From positions 176,881-240,880 of the forward strand of contig NZ_AUCX01000008.1 of NCBI RefSeq assembly GCF_000429985.1: a stretch of DNA of 64,000 nt. Direction: 5' to 3'. A program made the position numbers and the translations under genes. The stretch is from Maridesulfovibrio bastinii DSM 16055 (GTDB taxonomy: Bacteria > Desulfobacterota > Desulfovibrionia > Desulfovibrionales > Desulfovibrionaceae). The notes beneath the pieces were generated by a model. That model saw only the letters and a list, made by a program, of their open reading frames with translations, made no database searches and was not told the DNA's origin. Below are positions 29,815-37,439 of this stretch, one piece after another; position 1 is the stretch's first letter, and the number at the start of each line of letters is the position of its first letter.

Positions 29815-30487
29815 ACAGTTCTCCGGACCGCAACTCCAGCCGGCGTTTCATAATACCGGCCAAATCCATATTATGGGTAACTACAATCAGTGTCATTCCT
29901 AACTCATCATTAAGGGAGGCCAGAACATCCCCGACCATGGCCCCCGTTTTCTCATCAAGATTCCCTGTAGGTTCATCAGCAAGTAGAACCCTGGGTTTTA
30001 AAAGTATTGCCCGGGCAATGGCAACTCTTTGCCGTTCACCACCGGAAAGGGTCGTAACCCTGTGCTCAAGTCTGTTTTCAAGACCGACCAGCTTTACAGC
30101 CTGTCTGGCCATTTCCAGAGACTCGCTTCTGCATATACCTGAGACCATAGCCGGAAGAGCAACGTTCTCCATTGTGGAAAACTCCGGCAGCAGGTGATGA
30201 AACTGAAAAACAAAACCTATTTCACGGTTTCTGATAACAGCTCTCTCATCAGGAGACAAAGTCTCTAAAGTTCTTCCGGCAAAGGTAACTTTCCCTTTGC
30301 TGGCAACATCAAGTGTTCCGAGAATATGCAGCAGAGTGGTCTTTCCAGACCCTGAAGCTCCAAGAACAGCCAGAGATTCTCCACTATTGACTGCAAGGTC
30401 AATATTATCAAGAACTTTTATACTGTCAGTAGGACCTTCGAAATCTTTGCCCACTCCTTCCAGCAGATAAAGATTACTGTTACTCAT
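29801..30487 (-). CDS. lolD: Lipoprotein-releasing ABC transporter ATPase LolD
   Basis: Drives extraction of lipoproteins from the inner membrane for LolA. The 228-residue product has Walker A GASGSGKTT, the signature LSGGERQRVAIARAIL, and Walker B VLLADEPTGNLD followed by the H-loop VVTHN. It overlaps lolC/E upstream and bamA downstream, so the set is translationally coupled. Pal and other lipoproteins in this window are probable cargo. Confidence 0.94.
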   Translation of the reverse strand: MSNSNLYLLEGVGKDFEGPTDSIKVLDNIDLAVNSGESLAVLGASGSGKTTLLHILGTLDVASKGKVTFAGRTLETLSPDERAVIRNREIGFVFQFHHLLPEFSTMENVALPAMVSGICRSESLEMARQAVKLVGLENRLEHRVTTLSGGERQRVAIARAILLKPRVLLADEPTGNLDEKTGAMVGDVLASLNDELGMTLIVVTHNMDLAGIMKRRLELRSGELYAQN

Positions 30488-31709
30488 ATCTCAACGCCTG
30501 TGCCGGTTGCAGTTTGGCTGCCTGTCTTGCCGGATAAAGTGTGGCAAGAAAACAAAGCAGCATTGCAGCAACACCGATTAAAACCAGATCAGTTGTATCC
30601 ATCTGCACCGGAAGATAATCAACTGGATATACATTGCTGGGTAGCTTAATAAACTGGTACTTTTTTAGCAACAGGGCCACGGGTATACCTATAAGGTATC
30701 CTGCAGTTGTACCAATCAGACCTATAAGTGTTCCCTGCAACATGAAAATTTTCTTTATACTGCGGCTTTTTGCCCCCATGGACATAAGCACTGCAATATC
30801 TCTTGTCTTCTGCATTACAAGCATAACCAGAGTTGTAATGATGCTGAAAGATCCAACAAGGACGATCATGGCCAGAATAATAAACATTGCCGATTTCTCA
30901 AGCTTGAGTGCGGCAAAAAGGTTGGCATTCATCTGCTGCCAGTTTCTTATGCTGACAGGGTATCCTTCCAGTTCCGTTTTAAGGTCAGCACCAATCTTGT
31001 TTACATTGTAAACATCGTCAACCCTGATTTCCAGCCCTGAAACAAAATCACGGTTGAATCCCATAAGCTCTTGTGCAGCGAGATTACTGATATAAACCAG
31101 TGAAGCATCATATTCATACATACCGGTTCTGAAAATTCCGCCAACTTTAAAGACAGTAATCTTAGGGGTAAACCCGGCCGCGCTCTTTCTCCCTGTAGGT
31201 GAAAGCAGATTAACTGTGTCTCCAATAACAAGACCAAGCCTTTTAGCCAACTGTGTTCCAAGGATAATTTCCGGAATTACAGATTTTTCCTTAAGGGAAT
31301 TCATAGAACCGGAAATTATGTCTCCGGGCAGGCTGAGTACTCCGGTAGCGGAATCCGCATCAACTCCGCGCAATACGGCTCCTTTAACAGAACCGTGTGA
31401 TGAGAGCATGACTTCAGAATAGATAAAGGGCGTAACTCCCGTTACGCCCGGTACCTTTCGAGCCTTGTCTATTATGTGATGGTAATTTTCGAGCTTCCCG
31501 CCGTAAGCGGTAACAATCATGTGCGCATTAACACCTAAAATTTTATCCCTGAGGTCATTGGAAAAACCATTCATAACCCCGAGGACAACAATAAGTGCGG
31601 CAACTCCAATCGCTACTCCGCATACAGCGAAAGCCGAAATAATAGAGATGAAAGAATTTCTTCTCAGTGCGAATAAATATCGCAATGCTACATAGAGTTC
31701 AAATTTCAT
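30480..31709 (-). CDS. lolC: Lipoprotein-releasing transporter permease LolC/LolE
   Basis: A 409-residue permease with the LolC/E layout. The first membrane helix near 20-45 (SFISIISAFAVCGVAIGVAALIVVLGVMNGF, here in an LRRNSFISI context) precedes a large periplasmic domain (about 50-260). Three C-terminal helices follow (IILAMIVLVGSFSIITTLVMLV; LIGLIGTTAGYLIGIPVALLL; VLIGVAAMLLCFLATLYPA). Only one permease gene is present next to lolD, so it may form a homodimer, as in other non-enteric bacteria. The ATGA junction overlaps lysS. Confidence 0.92.
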   Translation of the reverse strand: MKFELYVALRYLFALRRNSFISIISAFAVCGVAIGVAALIVVLGVMNGFSNDLRDKILGVNAHMIVTAYGGKLENYHHIIDKARKVPGVTGVTPFIYSEVMLSSHGSVKGAVLRGVDADSATGVLSLPGDIISGSMNSLKEKSVIPEIILGTQLAKRLGLVIGDTVNLLSPTGRKSAAGFTPKITVFKVGGIFRTGMYEYDASLVYISNLAAQELMGFNRDFVSGLEIRVDDVYNVNKIGADLKTELEGYPVSIRNWQQMNANLFAALKLEKSAMFIILAMIVLVGSFSIITTLVMLVMQKTRDIAVLMSMGAKSRSIKKIFMLQGTLIGLIGTTAGYLIGIPVALLLKKYQFIKLPSNVYPVDYLPVQMDTTDLVLIGVAAMLLCFLATLYPARQAAKLQPAQALRYE

Positions 31710-33301
31710 GCGCCACCATTTCCGGAACCGATTTCGGTTCTCAGAAGCGGAAATAGTATAACTTCCCTGATGGAAGGACTATCAGTCATGAGCATTACCA
31801 GACGGTCAATACCAATACCCTGACCGGCTGCCGGAGGCATACCGTATTCAAGAGCACGGACATAGTCTTCATCCATGTAATGGGCTTCTTCATCTCCTGC
31901 ATCTTTTTCCTTAACCTGTTCAAGGAACCTGCAACGCTGGTCAACAGGATCATTAAGCTCGGAAAAAGCATTGGAGATTTCACGTCCGGTAATGAAAAGT
32001 TCAAACCTGTCTGTAATATCAGGATTCTCTTCATTTCTACGTGAAAGCGGAGAGATATCCGTGGGATAATGATAAATAAAGTGAGGCTGAATTAATTTAG
32101 GTTCGACCAGTTCATCAAAAAGTTTGGCCTGAAGCTTACCGAGTTTTTCACCCTCGACAACTTTTTCACCTATTTTTTTAACAAGCTCTTTACAGCTATC
32201 ATAATCATTATACTGCTCAGGAGAAATACCACCGATCTTTTCAAGAGACTCATGGAAAGTCATTCGGATCCACTTTCCGGGAGTCATATCGATAAGATCG
32301 CCCTGATATTCAACTTTAGTATCCCCGTTAACGACCTGACAGACATGTGAAAACATCTGTTCGGTCAAATCCATAAGATTTTCAAAGTTTGCATAAGCCC
32401 AGTAGAATTCAAGCATTGTGAATTCCGGGTTATGGCGAACGGAAATACCTTCGTTGCGGAAGTTACGGTTTATTTCATAAACCTTTTCAAGCCCCCCGAC
32501 CAGAAGACGCTTAAGATAAAGTTCCGGCGCAATGCGCAGGTAAAGCTTCATATCAAGAGCATTATGGTGAGTTTCGAAAGGTTTAGCCGCAGCTCCACCG
32601 GGGATTGGCTGCATCATGGGGGTCTCAACTTCCATGAATCCCCTTTCATCAAGAAAACGCCTCAAAGCACTTACTATCCGGGTACGTTTCTGAAAAATTT
32701 CACGGGCACGCGGGGTTACAATGAGATCAACATACCTTTGGCGGTAACGAGTCTCAACGTCCTTTAGTCCGTGATACTTTTCAGGAAGCGGACGCATGGA
32801 CTTCGAAATAAGGTCAACACTTAAGGCCTTAACGGTAAGCTCGTCTGTTTTGGTTCTGAAAAGATCGCCTTCGACACCAACTATATCGCCGATATCAAAT
32901 TTTTTAAAAATGGTGTAAAGTTCGGGAGTTATATCATCCCTTGCAACATATACCTGAATTTTGCCGCTGCGGTCCTGAAGATGGAAAAAGGCAACCTTAC
33001 CAAAAGAACGCAAACCGACAATTCTTCCTGCAATGCGGAATTTCTTGTCCAGTTTTTCGAGCTCTTCCTTATCGGTTTCACCATAGTTATCCCATATATA
33101 TGAGACTTCCGTATCCCTACTGAAGTTATTGGGATAGAGTGGCACTCCGCTATCAAGCAAAGTACACGCCTTCTCAACCCTTGTCTTCAGAACCTGATTT
33201 AGTTCATCACGAGCCTGCAGAGCTTCGAGCATGGGCATAAAATCCTGAACATGCTCTGATTTTGTTGCAAGCTTGATCTGTTTCTTCTTTTTACCGCTCA
33301 A
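31706..33301 (-). CDS. lysS: Lysyl-tRNA synthetase, class II
   Basis: Charges tRNA-Lys. The 531-residue product has an N-terminal OB-fold anticodon-binding domain (about 75-175: GRIVGLRSFGKVAFFHLQDRSGKIQVYV) and a class II catalytic core. Motif 1 is near VETPMMQPIPGGAAAKPF, motif 2 near RNFRNEGISVRHNPEFTMLEFYWAY, and motif 3 GIGIDRLVMLMTDSPSIREVILFP. Start: TTG at 33301 with GGAG about 10 bases upstream; no ATG is available at the expected place. It heads the minus-strand operon, and a possible promoter (TTGACG, 17 bases, TAGGCA) lies in the divergent region before it. Confidence 0.95.
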   Translation of the reverse strand: MSGKKKKQIKLATKSEHVQDFMPMLEALQARDELNQVLKTRVEKACTLLDSGVPLYPNNFSRDTEVSYIWDNYGETDKEELEKLDKKFRIAGRIVGLRSFGKVAFFHLQDRSGKIQVYVARDDITPELYTIFKKFDIGDIVGVEGDLFRTKTDELTVKALSVDLISKSMRPLPEKYHGLKDVETRYRQRYVDLIVTPRAREIFQKRTRIVSALRRFLDERGFMEVETPMMQPIPGGAAAKPFETHHNALDMKLYLRIAPELYLKRLLVGGLEKVYEINRNFRNEGISVRHNPEFTMLEFYWAYANFENLMDLTEQMFSHVCQVVNGDTKVEYQGDLIDMTPGKWIRMTFHESLEKIGGISPEQYNDYDSCKELVKKIGEKVVEGEKLGKLQAKLFDELVEPKLIQPHFIYHYPTDISPLSRRNEENPDITDRFELFITGREISNAFSELNDPVDQRCRFLEQVKEKDAGDEEAHYMDEDYVRALEYGMPPAAGQGIGIDRLVMLMTDSPSIREVILFPLLRTEIGSGNGGA

Positions 33302-33449
33302 GTGATTAAATCTCCGTAACCGAATAAAGTCTAGAAAATTGCAAGACCCGTTGACTGCCTATGCTAATTACCCTTTGTCGTCAAGATTGTACATATTTTA
33401 TGCTCCCATTCCTTTTATTCATTTTTTTTGCTTTTTTTTCAAAAAGGAC

Positions 33450-33478
33450 TTGACCTTCATGTGACAAATCCGTAGAAA
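33450..33478 (+). promoter_or_regulatory. Sigma-70 promoter of tRNA-Asn copy 1
   Basis: TTGACC at 33450-33455 and TAGAAA at 33473-33478 are separated by 17 bases, about 38 bases before the mature tRNA. The same element, TTGACG-17-TAGAAA, precedes copy 2, and a shared CAAATCC segment lies in both spacers. Confidence 0.75.
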
Positions 33479-33516
33479 GCATCTTCGTTGCACGGCAAAA
33501 GTGTGACTTCAAATAT

Positions 33517-33592
33517 TCCCCGGTGGCTCAATCGGCAGAGCGGGTGACTGTTAATCACTAGGTTGGGGGTTCAAGTCCCTCCCGGGGAGCCA
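33517..33592 (+). tRNA. tRNA-Asn (GTT), copy 1
   Basis: 76 bases including an encoded CCA. Acceptor arms are TCCCCGG and CCGGGGA. The D-arm contains GGCTCAATCGGCAGAGC, the anticodon GTT is at 33550-33552 (loop CTGTTAA), and the T-arm contains GGTTCAAGTCC. It is identical to the second copy at 34254. G34 of the anticodon is a target for the TGT encoded in this window. Confidence 0.98.
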
Positions 33593-33601
33593 GATTTAAA
33601 C

Positions 33602-33639
33602 AGGCTGTTTTCTTAATTTAAGAAAACAGCCTTTTTTTT
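33602..33639 (+). terminator. Terminator of tRNA-Asn copy 1
   Basis: Perfect 14-bp inverted repeat (33602-33615 and 33619-33632) with a 3-base loop, followed by eight T residues. The same hairpin follows copy 2. Confidence 0.9.
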
Positions 33640-33749
33640 ATGCGTATTACATTTATACATATAATAAAGTTGTTCCCTTGAATTATAACAATTAAAGAAC
33701 ATACATATATATTATACTCCCGGACAATCTAAAGGAGAATTCAAGAATC

Positions 33750-34067
33750 ATGAACAATAATTTAGTTTTCACGGTACAGTTTGACATCAAACCCGAGTAC
33801 ATCAGCATATTTGAAAAATCCCTACTACATATCCTTAATAATATGTCCGCAGAGGACACCTTTGTTTCCTGCTATCTGGATAAAAATCTCAGCAACGAGA
33901 CACGGTATATTCTTTATGAAATATGGAATGAGCCCAGTGTTGAAGCCTTTATTGAGAATCAGGGCAGCAAAGAATATCGTACTGAATTTAATGAAAATAT
34001 AGACAACTGGACCAGCTCAGAAAAAAAAGTGACAATGCTAGCCCCTGTACAGGAATGGCATAAATAA
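33750..34067 (+). CDS. ABM-fold (antibiotic biosynthesis monooxygenase-like) small protein
   Basis: A 105-residue protein of the dimeric alpha-beta barrel type. LVFTVQFDIKPEYISIFEKSLLHIL begins the fold, CYLDKNLSNETRYILYEIWNEPSVEAFIENQGSKEYR is the conserved ABM middle part (YxxxExWxxxxAxxxHxxs pattern with Asn/Gln in place of some His), and it ends with APVQEW. The substrate is unknown. It is placed between two identical tRNA-Asn transcription units. AGGAG lies about 12 bases before the ATG, somewhat far. Confidence 0.65.
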   Translation: MNNNLVFTVQFDIKPEYISIFEKSLLHILNNMSAEDTFVSCYLDKNLSNETRYILYEIWNEPSVEAFIENQGSKEYRTEFNENIDNWTSSEKKVTMLAPVQEWHK

Positions 34068-34187
34068 TTTATACTCTGAATGTCCTGACAGGAGCAATAA
34101 GAACAATTACTTTGAGCATAATCTAAATATGCCTTTAGTTTGACTCTAACTCTCAGAAATATTTTTTAATTTTTTTTAGAAAAGTTC

Positions 34188-34216
34188 TTGACGTTAGTCG
34201 ATCAAATCCGTAGAAA
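34188..34216 (+). promoter_or_regulatory. Sigma-70 promoter of tRNA-Asn copy 2
   Basis: TTGACG at 34188-34193 and TAGAAA at 34211-34216 with 17-base spacing. The surrounding sequence is closely similar to the promoter region of copy 1, showing that the duplication covers the regulatory DNA as well as the tRNA. Confidence 0.75.
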
Positions 34217-34253
34217 CCTCTTCGTTGCACAGCAAAAGTGCAGCCCCGAATAT

Positions 34254-34329
34254 TCCCCGGTGGCTCAATCGGCAGAGCGGGTGACTGTTAATCACTAGGT
34301 TGGGGGTTCAAGTCCCTCCCGGGGAGCCA
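34254..34329 (+). tRNA. tRNA-Asn (GTT), copy 2
   Basis: 76 bases with encoded CCA, identical to copy 1 at every position. It lies 737 bases downstream of copy 1 and 120 bases from the inferred prophage right end. Confidence 0.98.
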
Positions 34330-34338
34330 GATTTAAAT

Positions 34339-34373
34339 AGGCTGTTTTCTTAATTTAAGAAAACAGCCTTTTT
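34339..34373 (+). terminator. Terminator of tRNA-Asn copy 2
   Basis: The same 14-bp hairpin as after copy 1 (arms 34339-34352 and 34356-34369), followed by a T-run interrupted by one C. Confidence 0.88.
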
Positions 34374-34448
34374 CTTTTCAATGAAGAAATCATACCTGCC
34401 TTAATAAATTCCACTTTATTATTCCTCGAAAAAAGTCCTCTGACATCT

Positions 34449-34495
34449 TGTAAGTGGACACCCTACCTGAGAATTTTGGACATCTTACTTGAGAA
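34449..34495. repeat. Probable prophage right end with two transposase-binding repeats
   Basis: Starting at TG (34449), two 19-base copies of TGGACAyCyTACyTGAGAA lie at 34455-34473 and 34477-34495. They are offset by exactly 22 bases, match at 16 of 19 positions, and all three differences are C/T. MuA sites R1 and R2 at the Mu right end are also 22-bp units in tandem. The remaining stretch to the first gene (34496-34705) holds only the palindrome at 34611. An insertion-sequence remnant is the alternative. Confidence 0.55.
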
Positions 34496-34610
34496 AAATC
34501 GTTGTCTTTGTTCTTCACGTTGGCATTTATCCTGCTATGCGTACATAAATGAGTATAAAAATCTTTAACCTTTCCCCCAGACTTCAGCGCTGAATCCTTT
34601 AATATTCTAT

Positions 34611-34638
34611 TATGGCGGAGTATGCATACTCTGCCATA
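34611..34638. repeat. 28-bp palindrome between last fibre gene and prophage end
   Basis: Arms 34611-34624 and 34625-34638 are perfectly complementary except for one position, with no loop. There is no T-run on the minus-strand exit side, so it is not a standard terminator. It could stop or protect the 3' end of the late transcript, or extrude as a cruciform. Confidence 0.5.
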
Positions 34639-34705
34639 TCATTTCATTTTTGCTGGATTATTAATCTACCTTCCATGCGTCTTCAGTCTTTCAGATGTCA
34701 GTATA

Positions 34706-35725
34706 TCAGGAAACAAAAGCGGGGCGAAACCCGATGTGTGTGCTCGCGTCCGAGCGAGCGTTGTTCAAGTTCAACGCAGACACGCCAGCATTCGCAGCAT
34801 CGCTCCAGCTGCCGCCCCGGATGGGAAATTTTTCTCCGTCAGTGTCATACCACAAACCACCGACCGGATTGGAGTTATTAAATGTCGGGTCAATCAGAGC
34901 TTGCATCATGCGTTGCTTATCCGAAACAGAAACCTGATAAGCGGCTGTGGATGTCAAGCCTTTCCAAGCACCGAAATAAGTATTACCTGTAGGCTTCAAA
35001 GCATCAGTACCATCCACTCCGAGTTTGGTCGTGCCTGCATCATCAGTGATAATCACGCCGGAATCGATCCAATCTCCTTCAGCTGCATTGAAGTTGTTAT
35101 CTTGCTGGAGATAGAACTTTCCGCTGACAGTCTTCAATCCTCCGACCCACTCCCAGACATTGCCAACCAGCTCACAAATCCCGGCATGGGTGTTGTCATG
35201 CCGCCAGGTGACGGGTCCGGAACCGGTGAGAGTACGCGCAGTTCCGTCAGTATCACCGGGAATACCAGCATCCTGACGAACCCCAGTTTCATGCGTTTGA
35301 TCATAGGCCCTGCCATAATTGGTGTTTCCTCGCGGCTGAAAACCGTTCTTGATGCACAAAAGAGCAATGGCCGCCCACTCCCAGTTGGTCATGAGGTGCC
35401 ATCCAACCCCCTTAGCTGTGCAGTACCCTGATGCGGTGTCGTAATTGACAGACGCCGTCGGATCAACACCAGGAAGAGATACCGCTCTGCCCTCTTTGAC
35501 CAGAGCAGGGTATTGACCGATAAAAATTTCACTCTTCTCCACGCCATCAACAATAAAAGCGGGATGAAGTCCGGTGCCAAGATCGGCGGCCACATCTTCG
35601 ACGTTAAATGCTGGAATACGAACCATGTAGCTAGGATAACCCTTGTCATCATAAAGAACGGTAACTCGGCCACCTGTAGCAGCTTCTACGCTGGCACGCA
35701 GCGAGTCTTTGGAAAATACAATCAT
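34706..35725 (-). CDS. Tail-tip receptor-binding protein with FGE/C-type-lectin-like fold
   Basis: A 339-residue late protein, last in the tail operon. The C-terminal about 230 residues have the formylglycine-generating-enzyme-like pattern: GVGWHLMTNWEWAAIAL, LVGNVWEWVGG, and RGGSWSDAANAG ending in IGFRPAF. FGE-sulfatase folds of this type are C-type-lectin-like and serve as ligand-binding ends in phage, and as the variable proteins of diversity-generating retroelements. No FGE catalytic cysteines are apparent, so a binding role is favoured. AGGAGG precedes the ATG. The N-terminal 90 residues would attach to the tail. Confidence 0.7.
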   Translation of the reverse strand: MIVFSKDSLRASVEAATGGRVTVLYDDKGYPSYMVRIPAFNVEDVAADLGTGLHPAFIVDGVEKSEIFIGQYPALVKEGRAVSLPGVDPTASVNYDTASGYCTAKGVGWHLMTNWEWAAIALLCIKNGFQPRGNTNYGRAYDQTHETGVRQDAGIPGDTDGTARTLTGSGPVTWRHDNTHAGICELVGNVWEWVGGLKTVSGKFYLQQDNNFNAAEGDWIDSGVIITDDAGTTKLGVDGTDALKPTGNTYFGAWKGLTSTAAYQVSVSDKQRMMQALIDPTFNNSNPVGGLWYDTDGEKFPIRGGSWSDAANAGVSALNLNNARSDASTHIGFRPAFVS

Positions 35726-35728
35726 GAT

Positions 35729-36097
35729 TTATCCCTCCTGGGAATTATTGGTAGTTGAGATATACGGCCACAGAGTTATGCTCACCGTGGTCATATCCAG
35801 GGGAGCAATCGCCTGTTCGTAAAGCTGGTTGTCCTGATCGTCGAGCACGGATTCACCGCCTTCGACTTGAGGTCTTTCAGTCACGATTTGCGCGGGGATG
35901 ACGAGGCTCGCAATGTAAGCCCTGCCTTTTACGGCTCCTTCAACCAGGTTGCCCTGACCGTCCTCGCACAGGTCAACGATAACAGTTTCGCGACTCTGTC
36001 TCTGGGCGCAATCGATCTGTATGTTTCCCATTGTAACAACTTTACCCTGAACATTCGGTTCAAAATAATTCCCCGTACCAATGTATTTTTTTTGCAT
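35729..36097 (-). CDS. Phage tail-fibre-region protein, unknown
   Basis: A 122-residue protein I do not recognise. It begins MQKKYIGTGNYFEPNVQGKVV, has several predicted beta strands, and ends in an Asn/Gln-rich tail. It lies three bases before the FGE-like fibre gene and after a tail-fibre-like gene, all with AGGAG Shine-Dalgarno sites. A structural or assembly role at the tail tip is inferred from position only. Confidence 0.5.
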   Translation of the reverse strand: MQKKYIGTGNYFEPNVQGKVVTMGNIQIDCAQRQSRETVIVDLCEDGQGNLVEGAVKGRAYIASLVIPAQIVTERPQVEGGESVLDDQDNQLYEQAIAPLDMTTVSITLWPYISTTNNSQEG

Positions 36098-36109
36098 CAG
36101 GATATCTCC

Positions 36110-37039
36110 TTAGTCATTCAGTCGACTTACGGTGTAACGCACCTCAACCCGATCGGCAGCGCCGGCCAGATAGAGCTTAAATCCATTTGACAAACGATCA
36201 GCGACAAACACTTCACCAACCTGCTCGCGGCTGCCTTCATAAGAGATCACTTCTACGTCCACCTGATAGGTCGCATCTGGCAACGCATTAATTCCCACTA
36301 ATTCAAATGCGGGACTTTGGGCCAGGCGGGGCCATTGTGGTTCCAGGCGACGGGTGTCAGAGATAGATACATCCTCCAATTGCGGAGCACTGCCCTCGGT
36401 TGAGCCTGCTGGAATGGTCAACCGAGCGATCTCAATACCATTATCCGGCATACCCACACCTAATTCAGTACAATCACACTGCACTGATCCATCTTCTGCC
36501 ATATATAAGTAGGCGTAGCTGATTGCTGCAACGTCGCCGGTATTGCTCGGTACTGTGGCAGTATTGGTTAAAGCTGTGACAGAGTAGACCCTGCCATGAG
36601 CAAACATAATTCCGGGAGTCAGATTCAGATTGCGGGTAGCGTTGGAGCTTTTGGATACAGAGCATCCATTTTGTACTCCTCTATTATAAATGATGGTGTT
36701 GCCCTGCTGCATTCGTGTTTTTGTCAAACGCATGATTTCACGGTTAGCTAAGCCCGCTTCGGACATCGCTGCCATGATTGTAGCTACCACCATGTTCTGC
36801 ATGTCCGGGTTCATGCCATCAATGTCGGCGGACATCTCATTAAGACGCGCTCCGATGGTTTTGTCGTCGCCACGCGCCCCGGCAACTTCTCCTTGAATCG
36901 CGGTCAAAGCGGTAGCGAGTGCAGTGTCATTTTCCTGTGCTGCACCGAATTGCTGATTGAACAATGCTACCGTAGCCTGTGGCGGCTGACCCGTAGAGTC
37001 GGTTTCTGGCAATGCAATTTTTTCGTTTGGTAAATTCAT
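36110..37039 (-). CDS. Phage tail fibre/baseplate-distal protein
   Basis: A 309-residue protein. The N-terminal half is helical, with heptad-like Ala/Met/Glu content (about 25-110). A beta-rich second half includes NLTPGIMFAHGRVYSVTAL, AISYAYLYMAEDGSVQCD and a DISDTRRLEPQWP segment. The pattern of a trimeric helical stalk plus beta tip suits a tail fibre, but no specific family is recognised. It lies in the fibre block between the DUF3751-like gene and the last two late genes. Confidence 0.55.
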   Translation of the reverse strand: MNLPNEKIALPETDSTGQPPQATVALFNQQFGAAQENDTALATALTAIQGEVAGARGDDKTIGARLNEMSADIDGMNPDMQNMVVATIMAAMSEAGLANREIMRLTKTRMQQGNTIIYNRGVQNGCSVSKSSNATRNLNLTPGIMFAHGRVYSVTALTNTATVPSNTGDVAAISYAYLYMAEDGSVQCDCTELGVGMPDNGIEIARLTIPAGSTEGSAPQLEDVSISDTRRLEPQWPRLAQSPAFELVGINALPDATYQVDVEVISYEGSREQVGEVFVADRLSNGFKLYLAGAADRVEVRYTVSRLND

Positions 37040-37051
37040 AATTATTATCTC

Positions 37052-37429
37052 CTAGAAGAGGATACGGATGCTCACATCGAATGTTTCATCCGCACCGAAA
37101 GCCTTGGCCGGGAAGGACTTGAAAGCCATCACCCGTCCTTGTCTGTCGAGCAGAGCGGCTTCGGAAATAGTTTTTCCTGCCAGATTGGTGGCCATGCCTA
37201 CAGCAGTGGTAGACAGAGCATCAATTTGTTCCACTCTGGTTAACGGCACTCGGTGTATTTCATTAAACAACGCTAATCGATTTTCATATTCTATCAACGA
37301 ACGAACCCCAGCCTCTGTTGTGCCACCATCGCCCAACGCGATGAATCCGGCAGCGTCAGCCGAGGCACCTCCAGCTGCCTGAGTGGCCAGTCGTTTTCGA
37401 TAGTCTATTGCCAGTATTGCTTCTGCCAT
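37052..37429 (-). CDS. Tail-fibre N-terminal-like protein (DUF3751 type)
   Basis: A 125-residue protein with FIALGDGGTTEAG near residue 28, then NEIHRVPLTRVEQ, GKTISEAALLDRQGRVMAFKSFPAKAF and a closing IRI strand. This order is that of the P2 gpH/DUF3751 tail-fibre attachment domain: the GDGG motif, the N-E-x-x-R-x-P segment, and the I-x-E-x-x-L-x-D-x-x-G strand. Here the domain stands alone, so the distal fibre parts are separate proteins encoded downstream. Confidence 0.65.
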   Translation of the reverse strand: MAEAILAIDYRKRLATQAAGGASADAAGFIALGDGGTTEAGVRSLIEYENRLALFNEIHRVPLTRVEQIDALSTTAVGMATNLAGKTISEAALLDRQGRVMAFKSFPAKAFGADETFDVSIRILF

Positions 37430-37439
37430 ATTTTCCTCC

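Noticed and set aside
34254..34329. tRNA-Asn copy 2 as integration site of the prophage
   Set aside because: The tRNA and its terminator are intact and no tRNA 3'-end copy or tyrosine integrase is visible. Mu-type phages insert by transposition, so closeness is probably chance.
34449..34705. Template repeat or reverse transcriptase for a diversity-generating retroelement after the fibre gene
   Set aside because: The 257 bp contain no open frame of useful size and no near-copy of the fibre 3' end.
34622..35431. 269-residue plus-strand open frame opposite the FGE-like fibre gene
   Set aside because: It has no domain, no good ribosome site and lies wholly antisense to a well-supported gene with GC-rich codons; a shadow.
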